Source: Guyparkeria sp016278265 (GTDB taxonomy: Bacteria > Pseudomonadota > Gammaproteobacteria > Halothiobacillales > Halothiobacillaceae). From it: a DNA stretch of 64,000 nucleotides. Position numbers and translations under genes: made by a program. Positions 7,372-17,492 of the stretch are shown here, piece by piece. The notes below the pieces were generated by a model. That model worked only from the letters and a program-made list of their open reading frames with translations. It did no database searches and was not told the DNA's origin. The first letter of the stretch is position 1. Each line of letters begins with the position of its first letter. The stretch is from NCBI RefSeq assembly GCF_044582145.1, contig NZ_JBDODO010000006.1; one strand, 5' to 3'.

Positions 7372-10300
7372 CGCCGGCCTCCTCTGCCACACTCGCCGAT
7401 TCGACGTCGGCCATGAGCAAGTAATCCAGGGCCGCGCCCACCCAGTGGGCCACGGCCTGAGGCGACCGATGGTAGAAGGCTTGCCAGGCATCTGCCCGTG
7501 ACTCGTCGTAGCGCCCCTCGTCATCAGGGTGTTCATGGAGCCAGGCCAGACGCACGGCGTGACCGATCACCACGTCGAGCACCAGCGGTTCCTCGATGGA
7601 CAGCTCCGGGGCTTGCGCCACGACCTCGGTCAGCGCGGCGATCGCCTCGACGTTCAATTCACGGTATTCGGGTGCCTCGATTCGATTGAGCCGATGCTCG
7701 ACGGCCAGGGCGAAGTTGTGCTCACGGGCGGTCGATTGGCCGCGATAAAGCGCGCTGTCGAGCACATTGCGCGGGTCGAAGCGGTTGCCGATCACCAACG
7801 CCGGAACGTGACCGAGCAAGCCCCAGACCCCTTCGTAAAAGCGTTCCGGCAACCGGCTCATCGCCCCGCCGATCTCACGACGGTGGTACCAGTCCACCGA
7901 GCGTGCCGCATCATACTCGGCCCCGCCGTCTCCCGACCCATGTCGATCCAGAACCGAAGCGACCGGCGAGGTGGCCACCTCGCCCCCGATCGGCTCGTTC
8001 GACAGGCGGGCGGTATCTCGTCGATGCAACGCCTCGAGCCGTTCGGGTTGATCGCGCCAGTCGATCGCCTCGCGCAGCCGGTCGCGCAAGGCGTGCGGCG
8101 CCATGCCGACAAGGTCATCCAGCGCCTGCGATGGCGGGATCGCCGCCTCACGGGCCCGCAGGGCCACCAGGATCTGCAGCAGCGGTCCGGTGCGCAGAGT
8201 GATCACGTTGCAGAACAGGTCCGGCTCGGCACGCAACCAGGCACCAAGGTGAATCACGAGCTCTTGGGTCAGGGACCGTTCCCGTGCATCGTCATCGCAA
8301 TAGGCGTGTATCCGTCGCAGGATCTCGCGGTTCGAGATCGGCGCGTCGATGACGGCCGAGCGGCTGTAGGAACGACCCACGGCCAGCCGTTTCTGGCGTA
8401 CGACCAGATCCATCAAGGCGACCTCGAGGAACCCGTCGACCACGCTGGCGAGATCGGCCGCCAGGCGCATTACCCGCCAAGCACCCACCCGCTGTGCGAG
8501 CCGTAACAAGGCGACGCAATGACCTTTCCAGTCGCGCAACTCGCCGTCGACATCGACAAACGTCTGCTCGGGAGACAACGCCCCCTGCCCCAGCCATTCG
8601 AGCAACGCCAGCCGTTCATCCAGCGCGGTGACACGCCCGAATGCCCCGATCAGCTCGTCGAGAGAATGAGCCTCGCCCAGCTCGGCGGCAATGGCATCGA
8701 CATCACCACCCCAATCCCATTGACCGTCAGGGACGGGTTGCTCGGTGGGCGCCTCAATGAGCTCGCCGGGTAATTGCCACCTCGTCGCGCCCTCAACCAA
8801 CGCGTCCAGGCGCTCGACACGAACCCCGTCAACCCGGCCGCTCGAAAGCTGGTCGAAAAATGCCAACATCGTCGCGCCCCCCGGCCCGTCGAGCATCCAG
8901 TCAAAGACCGGAATCGCCCATAGCGGGCGACCCGGACCGCGGGCATACCAGGCCAGGTAGGAAAGGCTGGTACGAATCTCGTGGACGAGTAATTCGGTAT
9001 CACGTCCAAGGAGGAAGGTATTCGTGTCGAACAGGGCCGGGATCACCGCGACATCGCCCTCGTCGGAGGCGATCACCCGGCCTGCCGACAGGCCCAGCAG
9101 GCGACGCCTGGGGCGCCCGCTCAACGCGAGGCGCGCATTCGCTCCGACCGAGGCCAGTCGCTCGACCAGGACGTCGGCCGGAATCACGGCCGTCCGGGTC
9201 CGATCCGGCCACGAGATCGGCGCAATGCCGGCCGCCTCGAGCCGCTCGGCCACGGACGGCGTCTGGGCCAGCAGCGCCACGTTGATCTCGGGACTGGGGT
9301 TTTCCCCCCGAGGCCGATGACGACCGATGGGATCCATGTCGCGCGGTTGAATACGTCCCGCCAGTAACAACCGACCGACCACCCACAGGCTCTGGGCCCA
9401 GACCAGCGGTCGGTTTTCATTCGCGAGGCGATCGGCAGAGCCGGGGGCGTCGCGCTCGGTCTCGATCGACTCGGCCGGCACGTAATAGAGCTCGGGCAAC
9501 ACCGGTGCGCCGCATTCGCAGACCGCCACCTGCTGGATCTGCCGATGAATAGACATGGCCGCCGCGCGATCCCCGCGAAAACAGGCATTGATCAGCCGAT
9601 AGGTGAAAAACAATGGCCACTCGCACTCGATGCGGGCAAAGGCCTCAAGTTCCTCCGGCTCGTAGTGAAGCTTGGTTTCATCCTCGATCGCGGTCTGGTG
9701 TCCGTCGCGCAGAAAGCGCTTGTACCCGTAGCGCCCGGCGAGCCGTGTCTCGATGCGCTCACCCACCTCCTCGGCCTTGTCACCGGCGGCGAAGGCGGGA
9801 AATCCGATCACGGCGAGCAGTGCTGAATCGATTTCCTTTGAGGCCGATTCCCGGGGGAGGATGGAATCCAGACACTGCTGCACCCGGGCGATATCATCGG
9901 GCACCACCTGCAATCGACTGGCGTCATCACCCTGTTCGCCGAACAGATCGAAGCCGTCGGCCGCCTCCAGCGCAGCCAGCACCAGGCCGAGTGAACTGGC
10001 ATTGAGTTCACGCACACCGTGGTTGATCTTGTTGCCACGTTCCCAGATCCCGTAGTCGGGGATCACGTACGCCCGAGACAGGTACCAGACGAGGTTCTGG
10101 ATGAAATCCACCTCGTCACGACCCTGCACGATCGTCAGGCCGCCCGCGGTCATCTGCACCAGCATCAGCACAAACAGCGAAGTGGCGTCCAGTTGCAGGT
10201 GTCCCCACTCCTCGTCACCTACCACGGCCTCGCCGGTCGCGGTGTCGTACTTGGCATGCAGCGCGTCGATCGGGTTGAGGCTGTGCTTGAACCGCTCGAC

Positions 10301-10645
10301 CCGATCGGCCTGACGCATCATGGCCAGCAGCAAGCCGCGCATGTTGCGGACCACCGCCTGTTCGAGCTCGAAGGCCTGGGCCGATTGCCCGGCGCGACGG
10401 CAGGCGATGCCAAGCGCCCAGGGGCCCAGGATGCTGTAGACGTTATCGCGCACCCAGGCGTCGGTGTAGTCGCCATGGGCGGTCACCGCGGTGCTGGCCG
10501 GCAGCAGCCCCGAAATCGGGTGTTGGCGGTCGAGGATATGGCGACGAACTTCGCCAAAGAGGGTATCGAGCGACACCTCGTCGATCACCGGATCGACGGG
10601 GGCATCAAGATGGGGGGAAGTGTCGGAGGCGAGACCGGACGTCAT
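7355..10645 (-). CDS. Large GH15-related protein (phosphorylase kinase alpha/beta-like)
   Basis: 1096 residues from the ATG at 10645; a GTG at 10720 would add 25 residues and neither start has a clear ribosome site. The N-terminal 430 residues match the GH15 (alpha/alpha)6 barrel as it occurs in phosphorylase b kinase regulatory subunits: TAHGDYTDAWVRDNVYSI near residue 70, a HLQLDATSLFVLML block and DYGIWERGNKINHGVREL. The C-terminal 600 residues have no domain I can name. No signal peptide, so it is probably cytoplasmic. It overlaps glk, pointing to internal alpha-glucan metabolism. Whether it hydrolyses glucan or is regulatory cannot be told. Confidence 0.85.
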   Translation of the reverse strand: MTSGLASDTSPHLDAPVDPVIDEVSLDTLFGEVRRHILDRQHPISGLLPASTAVTAHGDYTDAWVRDNVYSILGPWALGIACRRAGQSAQAFELEQAVVRNMRGLLLAMMRQADRVERFKHSLNPIDALHAKYDTATGEAVVGDEEWGHLQLDATSLFVLMLVQMTAGGLTIVQGRDEVDFIQNLVWYLSRAYVIPDYGIWERGNKINHGVRELNASSLGLVLAALEAADGFDLFGEQGDDASRLQVVPDDIARVQQCLDSILPRESASKEIDSALLAVIGFPAFAAGDKAEEVGERIETRLAGRYGYKRFLRDGHQTAIEDETKLHYEPEELEAFARIECEWPLFFTYRLINACFRGDRAAAMSIHRQIQQVAVCECGAPVLPELYYVPAESIETERDAPGSADRLANENRPLVWAQSLWVVGRLLLAGRIQPRDMDPIGRHRPRGENPSPEINVALLAQTPSVAERLEAAGIAPISWPDRTRTAVIPADVLVERLASVGANARLALSGRPRRRLLGLSAGRVIASDEGDVAVIPALFDTNTFLLGRDTELLVHEIRTSLSYLAWYARGPGRPLWAIPVFDWMLDGPGGATMLAFFDQLSSGRVDGVRVERLDALVEGATRWQLPGELIEAPTEQPVPDGQWDWGGDVDAIAAELGEAHSLDELIGAFGRVTALDERLALLEWLGQGALSPEQTFVDVDGELRDWKGHCVALLRLAQRVGAWRVMRLAADLASVVDGFLEVALMDLVVRQKRLAVGRSYSRSAVIDAPISNREILRRIHAYCDDDARERSLTQELVIHLGAWLRAEPDLFCNVITLRTGPLLQILVALRAREAAIPPSQALDDLVGMAPHALRDRLREAIDWRDQPERLEALHRRDTARLSNEPIGGEVATSPVASVLDRHGSGDGGAEYDAARSVDWYHRREIGGAMSRLPERFYEGVWGLLGHVPALVIGNRFDPRNVLDSALYRGQSTAREHNFALAVEHRLNRIEAPEYRELNVEAIAALTEVVAQAPELSIEEPLVLDVVIGHAVRLAWLHEHPDDEGRYDESRADAWQAFYHRSPQAVAHWVGAALDYLLMADVESASVAEEAGDDSCG

Positions 10646-10738
10646 GCGATACACCGGGTGATCTTCAGGGACAGGCCGGGAATAACATCGAGTATGGCCG
10701 CGTTCACGACTGCCGGCCACAGGGCAGCATGACCGGAT

Positions 10739-11704
10739 TCAGTGACGGGTGGACTCGGGCGGCTCGACGCTATCACTGGAAAGCAATTGCTCGACGTCGA
10801 CCCGGTCGAAGCGATACAGGCTGCCGCAGAAATCGCAACGAATCTCGACCATCCCCGGTGTCTCGTCACTGTCGAGGGTCGCTTCCAGTTCTTCGCGACC
10901 CAGGCCGGTGAGCATCTGACCGACACCCTCTCGGGTGCAACTGCAATTGAACGTCACGCCGGCGACGTCGTGAATGCGCAGCGCCTCCTGGTGAAACAGC
11001 CGGTGCAGCAGTTCCGGCGCCGAGACCTGCCTCATCTCGCGACGTCCCTGCTCACCGACCAAGGTATCCACGAGCTTACCCACGTGTTCGAATTCGACGG
11101 CTGCCGACCCGGTCGTGGGCACGATCCCACCGGTCTCGGGCATCTGCTGGATCAGCATGCCCGCGGTCACCTTACCGTCGGCCGCCAGGACCAGCCGCGT
11201 AGGCAATTGCTCGGACTGTTGGAAATACCCCTCGATGGCATTTTCCAGGCCGGCACCGGCGATCGGCACCAGCGACTGGTAGCGCGCACCGTCCTTGGGC
11301 TCGATCGTCAGCACAAGTTGACCACGCCCAAGCTGATCCTCGAGATGCTCGCCCGTGCCGGCAAGACGGTCATCGTCCCACTTGGCCATGCAGCGAAAGC
11401 GTCGGTCGGAGGTGACCTGCACCACCAGCAGGCTAATCGGGCCGTGTCCGGCGAACTGCATCACCAGGCGCCCCTCGAACTTGAGGCTTGCGACCATCAG
11501 CACGGCCCCGGCGACGGCCTGCCCCAGCAGGCTCGCCACCGCCGGCGGGTAGTCGTGGTTCTCGATCGCCGCCTGCCAGGTGGACTCCAAGCGTAGGGAG
11601 ACCCCGCGCACCCGCCCATCCTCGAAGGAAAAGCGGAACAGCTCGTCGCCCTGCGGCAGGCTGTGCCAGTCGATGGATTCGGACTTGCCGGTCATCTCGC
11701 TCAT
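10739..11704 (-). CDS. hslO: Redox-regulated chaperone Hsp33
   Basis: 321 residues, slightly longer than the E. coli protein. Hsp33 is a holdase activated by oxidation: four C-terminal cysteines bind zinc when reduced and form disulfides under oxidative stress. They are visible as NCSCTREG and RCDFCGSLY about 30 residues apart. The N-terminal domain shows the usual RFSFEDGRVRGVSLRLE block. An internal ATG four codons on (MTGKSES) is an alternative start. It lies between gatB and the GH15 gene on the same strand. Confidence 0.95.
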   Translation of the reverse strand: MSEMTGKSESIDWHSLPQGDELFRFSFEDGRVRGVSLRLESTWQAAIENHDYPPAVASLLGQAVAGAVLMVASLKFEGRLVMQFAGHGPISLLVVQVTSDRRFRCMAKWDDDRLAGTGEHLEDQLGRGQLVLTIEPKDGARYQSLVPIAGAGLENAIEGYFQQSEQLPTRLVLAADGKVTAGMLIQQMPETGGIVPTTGSAAVEFEHVGKLVDTLVGEQGRREMRQVSAPELLHRLFHQEALRIHDVAGVTFNCSCTREGVGQMLTGLGREELEATLDSDETPGMVEIRCDFCGSLYRFDRVDVEQLLSSDSVEPPESTRH

Positions 11705-11745
11705 GGGGTTCCCCCGGATTGCTGCACGACGGTTCAGTCGCCCTT

Positions 11746-13215
11746 TTAATTGCCATCAAGGCGGCGCTTGAGCACGTCGTTCACCGCCTGCGGATTGGCC
11801 TTGCCCTTGGCCGCCTTCATCACCTGGCCGACGAAGAAACCGAACAGCTTGTCTTTACCGCCCCGATAGGCCTCGACTTGGCCGGGGTTGGCCGCGATCA
11901 CTTCGTCGACCATCGCCTCGATCGCACCGGTGTCCGAGATCTGCTTGAGGCCGCGTGCCTCGATGATCTCGTCGACCGAGCCACCCTGCTCGGCCAGCGC
12001 CTCGAAGACCTCGCGGCCGAGCTTGTTCGACAGCGTGCCATCGGCAATCCGTTCGAGCAGGTCGGCCAGTTTGTCGGCCGGGACCGGGCACGCGCCGATC
12101 TCGCACTCGAGACGATTGAGCAGTGCGGCGACCTCGCCCATCACCCAGTTCGCCGCCAGCTTGGCATCCGCACCCTCACGGGCGACGACCGCCTCGAAGT
12201 ACTCCGCGGTGGCGCGGCTCGAGGTGAGCACGCCGGCGTCATACGCGCTCAACCCGTACTCGGACTGGTAGCGCTCGGCCTTAGCATCCGGCAACTCGGG
12301 CAATTCGGCACGCCAGGACTCGATGGTCTCGTCATCGACGACCACCGGCAGCAGGTCCGGGCAGGGGAAGTAGCGGTAGTCGTCCGCCTCTTCCTTGGTA
12401 CGCATCAGGCGGGTCTCGTCGCGATCCGGGTCGTACAGGCGCGTGGCCTGGACCACCTCGCCGCCGGTCTCGAGCAGGTCGATCTGGCGTTCGATCTCGA
12501 ACTCGATCGCCCGCTGCAAAAAGCGGAAGGAGTTGACGTTCTTGACCTCGGTGCGAGTACCCAACTTCTCGTCGCCTTCGGGGCGCACGGAGACGTTGGC
12601 GTCAACCCGGAACGAACCCTCCTGCATGTTGCCGTCGCAGATGCCCAGATACTGAACCATCGCGTGAACCTTGCGGGCATAGGCGACCGCCTGCTCGGGG
12701 TTGCGCATGTCCGGCTCGGAAACGATCTCGATCAGGGGCGTGCCGGCTCGGTTGAGATCGATGCCGGTCATGCCGTGAAAATCCTCGTGCAACGACTTGC
12801 CGGCATCCTCCTCGAGATGGGCGCGGGTCACGCGGATGGTGTGTTCCTTCGCTTTCTTGCCCTCGCCGGTGGTTACCGTCACCGAGCCGCCCACCACGAT
12901 CGGTCGGGCCAACTGCGTGGTCTGGTAACCCTTGGGAAGATCGGGGTAGAAGTAATTCTTGCGGTCGAAACTCGAGACCCGCGAAATCTCCGCGTCGATG
13001 GCGAGCCCGAACAACGAGGCCATGCGTACCGCGCCCTCGTTGAGCACGGGCAGCACGCCCGGCAAGCCGAGGTCCACGGCGCAGGCCTGCGCATTCGGCT
13101 CGGCACCGAAGGCAGTGGATGCCCCGGAGAAAATCTTGGAACGGGTCGCCAGCTGGGCGTGGATCTCCAGGCCGATGACCACTTCCCAGCCCGAAGGGAT
13201 TGCGAATTGACTCAT
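11746..13215 (-). CDS. gatB: Asp-tRNA(Asn)/Glu-tRNA(Gln) amidotransferase subunit B
   Basis: 489 residues from the ATG at 13215 (MSQFAIPSGWEVVIGLEIHAQL); the longer open frame is a shadow of gatA. GatB is the kinase/tRNA-binding subunit that activates misacylated tRNA for transamidation. Markers are GLEIHAQL, KNYFYPDLPKGYQ, HLEEDAGK, DLNRAGTPLIEIVSEPD, EVKNVNSFRF and DYRYFPCPDL, with the C-terminal YqeY/GatB tail (ANPGQVEAYRGGKDKLFGFF). It follows gatA by 11 bases. Confidence 0.97.
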   Translation of the reverse strand: MSQFAIPSGWEVVIGLEIHAQLATRSKIFSGASTAFGAEPNAQACAVDLGLPGVLPVLNEGAVRMASLFGLAIDAEISRVSSFDRKNYFYPDLPKGYQTTQLARPIVVGGSVTVTTGEGKKAKEHTIRVTRAHLEEDAGKSLHEDFHGMTGIDLNRAGTPLIEIVSEPDMRNPEQAVAYARKVHAMVQYLGICDGNMQEGSFRVDANVSVRPEGDEKLGTRTEVKNVNSFRFLQRAIEFEIERQIDLLETGGEVVQATRLYDPDRDETRLMRTKEEADDYRYFPCPDLLPVVVDDETIESWRAELPELPDAKAERYQSEYGLSAYDAGVLTSSRATAEYFEAVVAREGADAKLAANWVMGEVAALLNRLECEIGACPVPADKLADLLERIADGTLSNKLGREVFEALAEQGGSVDEIIEARGLKQISDTGAIEAMVDEVIAANPGQVEAYRGGKDKLFGFFVGQVMKAAKGKANPQAVNDVLKRRLDGN

Positions 13216-13226
13216 TGGTGCTGTCC

Positions 13227-14717
13227 TTACCCTTCGCGGTTGTCGTTGGCGGTGTCGGCAGCGAGCGACGGCATGCGCTCGTGCCAGTCCACGCACTGCT
13301 GATACTGATGCGCGACATTGAGCAGGCGCGCCTCGTCGAAATGCCGACCGATCAGCTGCAGGCCGACCGGGCGCCCCTCGACGAAACCGGCCGGCACCGA
13401 CATGCCCGGCAGGCCGGCGAGGTTGACCGGGATGGTGAAGATGTCCTCGAGGTACATCTTGGCCGGATCGGCGCTGTGCGCACCGCGATCGAATGCCGGG
13501 GTGGGCGTCACCGGACCGGCGATCACGTCGCACTGTTCGAAGGCGCGCTGGAAGTGGTCGGTCACGAGACGACGGGCCTTCTGCGCGCGACGGTAGAACG
13601 CGTCGTAGTAGCCAGCCGAGAGCGCATAGGTGCCCACTAGGATGCGGCGCTTGACCTCCGAGCCGAAGCCCTCCGAGCGGGTGCGCTCGTAGAGGTCTTG
13701 CAGGTCCTTGGGGTCCTCGCAGCGGTAGCCGAAGCGCACGCCGTCGAACCGCGACAGGTTCGAGGAGGCCTCGGCCGGCGCGAGCAGGTAGTAGGCCGCC
13801 AGCGCGATATCGGCGTCCGGCAGGTCGACCTCGACGGTTTCGGCACCGGCGGCGCGCAACTCGTCGATCGCCGCCGAGACGGCATCACCCACGGCCGGGT
13901 CCAGGGCATCCGAGAACCACTGCTTCGGAATGCCGACACGCAGGCCGCTGATCGACTCGTCCAGCCCGGCGACATAATCCGGCACGGGGCGGTCGGCCGA
14001 GGTGGAATCACGTTCATCGAAACCAGCCATCTCGCCGAGCACCAGTGCGCAATCCGCGGCCGATTTCGCAATCACGCCACCCTGATCGAAACTTGAGGCA
14101 TAAGCGATCATGCCGTAACGCGACACCCGCCCGTATGTCGGCTTGATGCCGGTCACGCCGCAGAAGGCGGCTGGCTGACGAATCGAGCCGCCCGTGTCGG
14201 TACCAGTGGCAAACGGCACCAGCCGCGCACCGACCGCCGCGGCCGAACCGCCAGACGACCCACCCGGCACGGCGCTCACATCCCAAGGATTGGCTACCGC
14301 GCCGAAGTAGCTGTTCTCGTTGGACGAGCCCATGGCGAACTCATCCATGTTGGACTTGCCCAGCAGCACCGCCCCGCTCCGACTCAGGCGCTCGTGCACG
14401 GTCGAGTCGTAAGGCGCGACCCAGTCGGCGAGCATCCGCGAACCGCAAGTGGTGCGCGTGCCCTTGGCACAGAAGATGTCCTTGTGGACATAGGGAATGC
14501 CGGCAAGCCGTCCGGTGGACGATGCCGGCTCGACCGGCTCGACGCGACTGACCAAGCTGTTGAGCGACGGATCGATCGTCTCGATGCGCTGGGCAAACGC
14601 GGCCGCCAGGTCGGCGGAGGTGTACTCGCCGGCTACCAGTCCGTCGCGCAGCCGGGCAATCGAGGCGTTGATCAGGGCGGCATCCCCGCCGCGGTGCTGT
14701 GTATCACTCGTGGACAC
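13227..14717 (-). CDS. gatA: Asp-tRNA(Asn)/Glu-tRNA(Gln) amidotransferase subunit A
   Basis: 496 residues from a GTG at 14717, preferred over a TTG at 14753 because AAGGGG lies 10 bases upstream. GatA is the glutaminase (amidase-signature) subunit that supplies ammonia. The catalytic Lys is in YVHKDIF and the Ser-cisSer-Lys triad lies in PGGSSGGSAAAV and TGTDTGGSIRQPAAFCG. The length matches the family. Second gene of gatCAB. Confidence 0.96.
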   Translation of the reverse strand: MSTSDTQHRGGDAALINASIARLRDGLVAGEYTSADLAAAFAQRIETIDPSLNSLVSRVEPVEPASSTGRLAGIPYVHKDIFCAKGTRTTCGSRMLADWVAPYDSTVHERLSRSGAVLLGKSNMDEFAMGSSNENSYFGAVANPWDVSAVPGGSSGGSAAAVGARLVPFATGTDTGGSIRQPAAFCGVTGIKPTYGRVSRYGMIAYASSFDQGGVIAKSAADCALVLGEMAGFDERDSTSADRPVPDYVAGLDESISGLRVGIPKQWFSDALDPAVGDAVSAAIDELRAAGAETVEVDLPDADIALAAYYLLAPAEASSNLSRFDGVRFGYRCEDPKDLQDLYERTRSEGFGSEVKRRILVGTYALSAGYYDAFYRRAQKARRLVTDHFQRAFEQCDVIAGPVTPTPAFDRGAHSADPAKMYLEDIFTIPVNLAGLPGMSVPAGFVEGRPVGLQLIGRHFDEARLLNVAHQYQQCVDWHERMPSLAADTANDNREG

Positions 14718-14791
14718 GAAAGGTGTTCCCCTTGCAGGCAATGTGGGCGTCAATACTCGACGCGGACCGGCTTGCGCCGACCGCAGGCGAT

Positions 14792-15079
14792 CTACTCGAT
14801 GACCTTCGGCACAAGAAACAGGCCCTGCTCCTGGGCCGGCGCGCCGGCCATCAGGGTCTCGCGCTTATCGGTCTCGGTGACCGTGTCGGGGCGCAGTCGT
14901 TGTACCTGGTCGAGCGGGTGGGCCATCGGCTCGAGATCGTTGAGCCTTGGGTCGTCGAGACGACCGGCCTGTTCGAGAATGCCATTGAGATCCGAGCGCA
15001 ATGCCTCGGTCCACTCCGGCTCGACGGCAATCCGGGCGAGATGCGCCACGGTTTGTAACTGATCATTGGTCAACGACAT
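14792..15079 (-). CDS. gatC: Asp-tRNA(Asn)/Glu-tRNA(Gln) amidotransferase subunit C
   Basis: 95 residues from the ATG at 15079. A GTG three codons upstream is less likely because GAGGGG is 8 bases from the ATG but touches the GTG. GatC is the small subunit that clamps GatA and GatB. The family pattern is visible: VAHLARIAVE, LNGILEQ and EPMAHPLD...RLRPD. It is divergent from mreB and begins the minus-strand run that extends to hemL. Confidence 0.95.
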   Translation of the reverse strand: MSLTNDQLQTVAHLARIAVEPEWTEALRSDLNGILEQAGRLDDPRLNDLEPMAHPLDQVQRLRPDTVTETDKRETLMAGAPAQEQGLFLVPKVIE

Positions 15080-15399
15080 CGTCGTCACCCCTCATGAAAC
15101 GTGTTTGGCGTGTCTGACTTGAACCGTATTTCGGGCGACTGTCCGTCCGCTGGCATCGAGCGAGAACCCGCCGGCAAGTTCCTTGCTCGGACGACGCATG
15201 CCGAAGGACGGAAATCCGTCGCGAAGCCTATCACAGCCGCGCCTGCCTGCCGAGTCAGGCACTTGCCTGAAAGCACGCTTGTTGCTACCGTAGCCGCTTA
15301 TTTTTCGCGGCGCCTCGGATGCGGCTCTCGTCCCGTTTTCCGAACGGATTGCCCCGGCGACACAGGTGGCCGGGCCGCGCACACGGGAAAGGACTCAGC

Positions 15400-15450
15400 C
15401 GATACCGCGCGCGACCGCGGTATCGCGACAACGGGCCGTCCACCGGCCCG
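15400..15450 (+). other. Two tandem hairpins in the mreB leader
   Basis: The 407-base gap between gatC and mreB holds two hairpins 37-87 bases before the mreB ATG. The first is CGATACCGCG, a 6-base loop, then CGCGGTATCG (15400-15425). The second is CGGGCCG, a 5-base loop, then CGGCCCG (15432-15450). Neither is followed by a T run, so they are not simple terminators. The rest of the gap (15080-15399) must carry both divergent promoters, but I see no strong one; TTGCCT-N17-TACCGT near 15265-15293 is only weakly promoter-like. Confidence 0.5.
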
Positions 15451-15486
15451 ACCACATACATCAGACATCACTCGGTTATATCTCCC

Positions 15487-16524
15487 ATGTTCAAAGGCTT
15501 CCGCGGCATCTTCTCCACCGATCTCTCCATCGATCTGGGCACGGCCAACACGCTAATCTACGTCTCCGGTCGCGGCATCGTGCTCGACGAACCGTCGGTG
15601 GTCGCCCTGCGGAACGACGGTGGCCAGACCGTCATCCAGGCCTACGGCAACGAGGCCAAGCAGATGGTCGGCCGCACACCGAAATCGATTCATGCCGTGC
15701 GCCCGCTGCGCGACGGCGTGATCGCCGACTTCCATGTCACCGAGAAGATGCTGCAGCACTTCATCAAGAAGGTGCACTCCTCGCACTGGTTCCGTCCCAG
15801 CCCGCGTGTACTGGTCTGCGTGCCGGTGGGCGCGACCCAGGTCGAACGCCGCGCGATTCGTGAATCGGTGCTTTCCGCGGGCGCCCGTCGCGCGTTCATC
15901 ATCGAAGAGCCGATGGCCGCCGCGATCGGGGCCGGCGTGGACGTCGACGAGCCGCGCGGCTCGATGGTGGTCGACATCGGCGGCGGTACCTCCGAGGTGG
16001 GCGTGATCTCGCTCGACGGTATCGTCTACTCCTCGTCGGTACGCATCGGCGGTGACAAGTTCGACGAGGCGATCATCGCCTTCGTCCGCCGCCACTACGG
16101 CATCCTGATCGGCGAGGCAACCGCCGAGCGGATCAAGAAGGAAATCGGCAGCGCCTACCCGGGCAAGGAGCTGCGCGAAATCGACGTCAAGGGGCGCAAC
16201 CTCGCCGAGGGCGTGCCGCGCAGCTTCACGCTCAACTCCAACGAAATCCTCGAGGCCCTGCAGGAACCGCTGTTCGGCATCGTTCAGGCCGTACGCGCCG
16301 CCCTCGAGCAGACGCCGCCGGAACTGGGTGCCGACATCGCCGAGCGCGGCATCGTGCTGACCGGCGGCGGCGCGCTGCTGCGCGATCTGGACAAACTGGT
16401 CATGGAAGAGACCGGCCTGCCGGTCGTGATCGCCGAGAACCCGCTCACCTGTGTGGCTCGTGGTGGTGGCAAGGTCCTGGAACTGATCGACCAGCGCAAC
16501 AACACCCTCTTCGCTGACGAGTAA
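15487..16524 (+). CDS. mreB: Rod shape-determining actin homologue MreB
   Basis: 345 residues from the ATG at 15487 (MFKGFRGIFSTDLSIDLGTANTLIY); the open frame extends upstream through the leader but the family starts here. MreB polymerises under the inner membrane and directs sidewall peptidoglycan synthesis. Actin-fold nucleotide motifs are DLGTANTLIY (phosphate 1), VVDIGGGTSEVGVISL (phosphate 2) and ILTGGGALLRDLD (adenosine). The N-terminal amphipathic stretch is present. First gene of mreBCD. Confidence 0.97.
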   Translation: MFKGFRGIFSTDLSIDLGTANTLIYVSGRGIVLDEPSVVALRNDGGQTVIQAYGNEAKQMVGRTPKSIHAVRPLRDGVIADFHVTEKMLQHFIKKVHSSHWFRPSPRVLVCVPVGATQVERRAIRESVLSAGARRAFIIEEPMAAAIGAGVDVDEPRGSMVVDIGGGTSEVGVISLDGIVYSSSVRIGGDKFDEAIIAFVRRHYGILIGEATAERIKKEIGSAYPGKELREIDVKGRNLAEGVPRSFTLNSNEILEALQEPLFGIVQAVRAALEQTPPELGADIAERGIVLTGGGALLRDLDKLVMEETGLPVVIAENPLTCVARGGGKVLELIDQRNNTLFADE

Positions 16525-16535
16525 CGGCGCCGGTC

Positions 16536-17492
16536 GTGGCGCTTTTCGATTCCCACCGTCCCGGACTCAACCTGCTCCTGGTGCTGGCGGTGATCTCGAT
16601 CGCCCTGATGAGCCTCGACCGGATCGGCACCCGCTGGGTCAGTCAGCTCGACCAGGGACTGGGCGGTGCCACCGACGGCATCGTCAAGGCCATTCACCAA
16701 CCGGTGGTGATGGCGCGAGGCGTCGGCCAATGGTTTGTCGAGCACAGCGATCTCCAGGCGGAGGTCGAGCGCCTGCATGAAGAAAACATGCTCCTCCGTG
16801 GCCAAATGCAGCAGTTCGTCGCGTTGCAGCGCGAAGTCGACGAGTTGCGCGCCATGCTTGACGGCGAGGCCAGCACGATCCCGGGCGTGCTGCTTGCCCG
16901 TCGCGTCGGTCACCCCCCCAGTCTGCACGGCAATCTGTTCACCATCGGCCGCGGCCACGGCGACGACGTGCGTCCCGGCGACCCGGTCATCGATGCGTAC
17001 GGGGTGGTCGGTCAGATCCTGCGCAGCACGCACAGCGGTGCGACCGTCATCCAACTGACCTCGCGCGACCACATCCTCTCGGTCATCCTGGGCGACACGG
17101 GTCGCACCACCCTGCTCCGCGGCACCGGCAACCGTCAGTTGATTGCCGAGCGTGTGCCCGAGCGCACCGCCATCGAACCCGGCGACCTGCTGACCACCTC
17201 CGGCATCGACACCGCCTTTCCGCGCGGCTACCCGGTGGCACGAGTGACCGACATCGAGATGGACGAGGCCCAGGGCTTTATCCGGCTGATCGCCGAACCG
17301 GTGGCCGATCTCGAGCGTCTCGATCACGTCCTCGTGATCACTGAGGCGCCGGACGCACCGCCCGACCCGAGTTCCGCATCCGATTCCGTCCTCGAGCACC
17401 CAACCATCACGCCACCCACCGATGGCCACACCGCCGACGAGTCCACGGCAGCCGATGTCCCGGCTGCCACGGGAGCCACTGATGACGACTAG
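16536..17492 (+). CDS. mreC: Rod shape-determining protein MreC
   Basis: 318 residues from a GTG at 16536. A single N-terminal membrane helix (LNLLLVLAVISIALMSL) is followed by a coiled coil around residues 65-105 and the periplasmic beta-barrel domain, seen in VLLARRVG, GDPVIDAYGVVGQI, and GDLLTTSGIDTAFPRGYPVARV. MreC bridges the cytoplasmic MreB and periplasmic PBP2. The C-terminal 45 residues are Pro/Asp/Ala-rich and probably disordered. It overlaps mreD by 11 bases. Confidence 0.95.
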   Translation: MALFDSHRPGLNLLLVLAVISIALMSLDRIGTRWVSQLDQGLGGATDGIVKAIHQPVVMARGVGQWFVEHSDLQAEVERLHEENMLLRGQMQQFVALQREVDELRAMLDGEASTIPGVLLARRVGHPPSLHGNLFTIGRGHGDDVRPGDPVIDAYGVVGQILRSTHSGATVIQLTSRDHILSVILGDTGRTTLLRGTGNRQLIAERVPERTAIEPGDLLTTSGIDTAFPRGYPVARVTDIEMDEAQGFIRLIAEPVADLERLDHVLVITEAPDAPPDPSSASDSVLEHPTITPPTDGHTADESTAADVPAATGATDDD

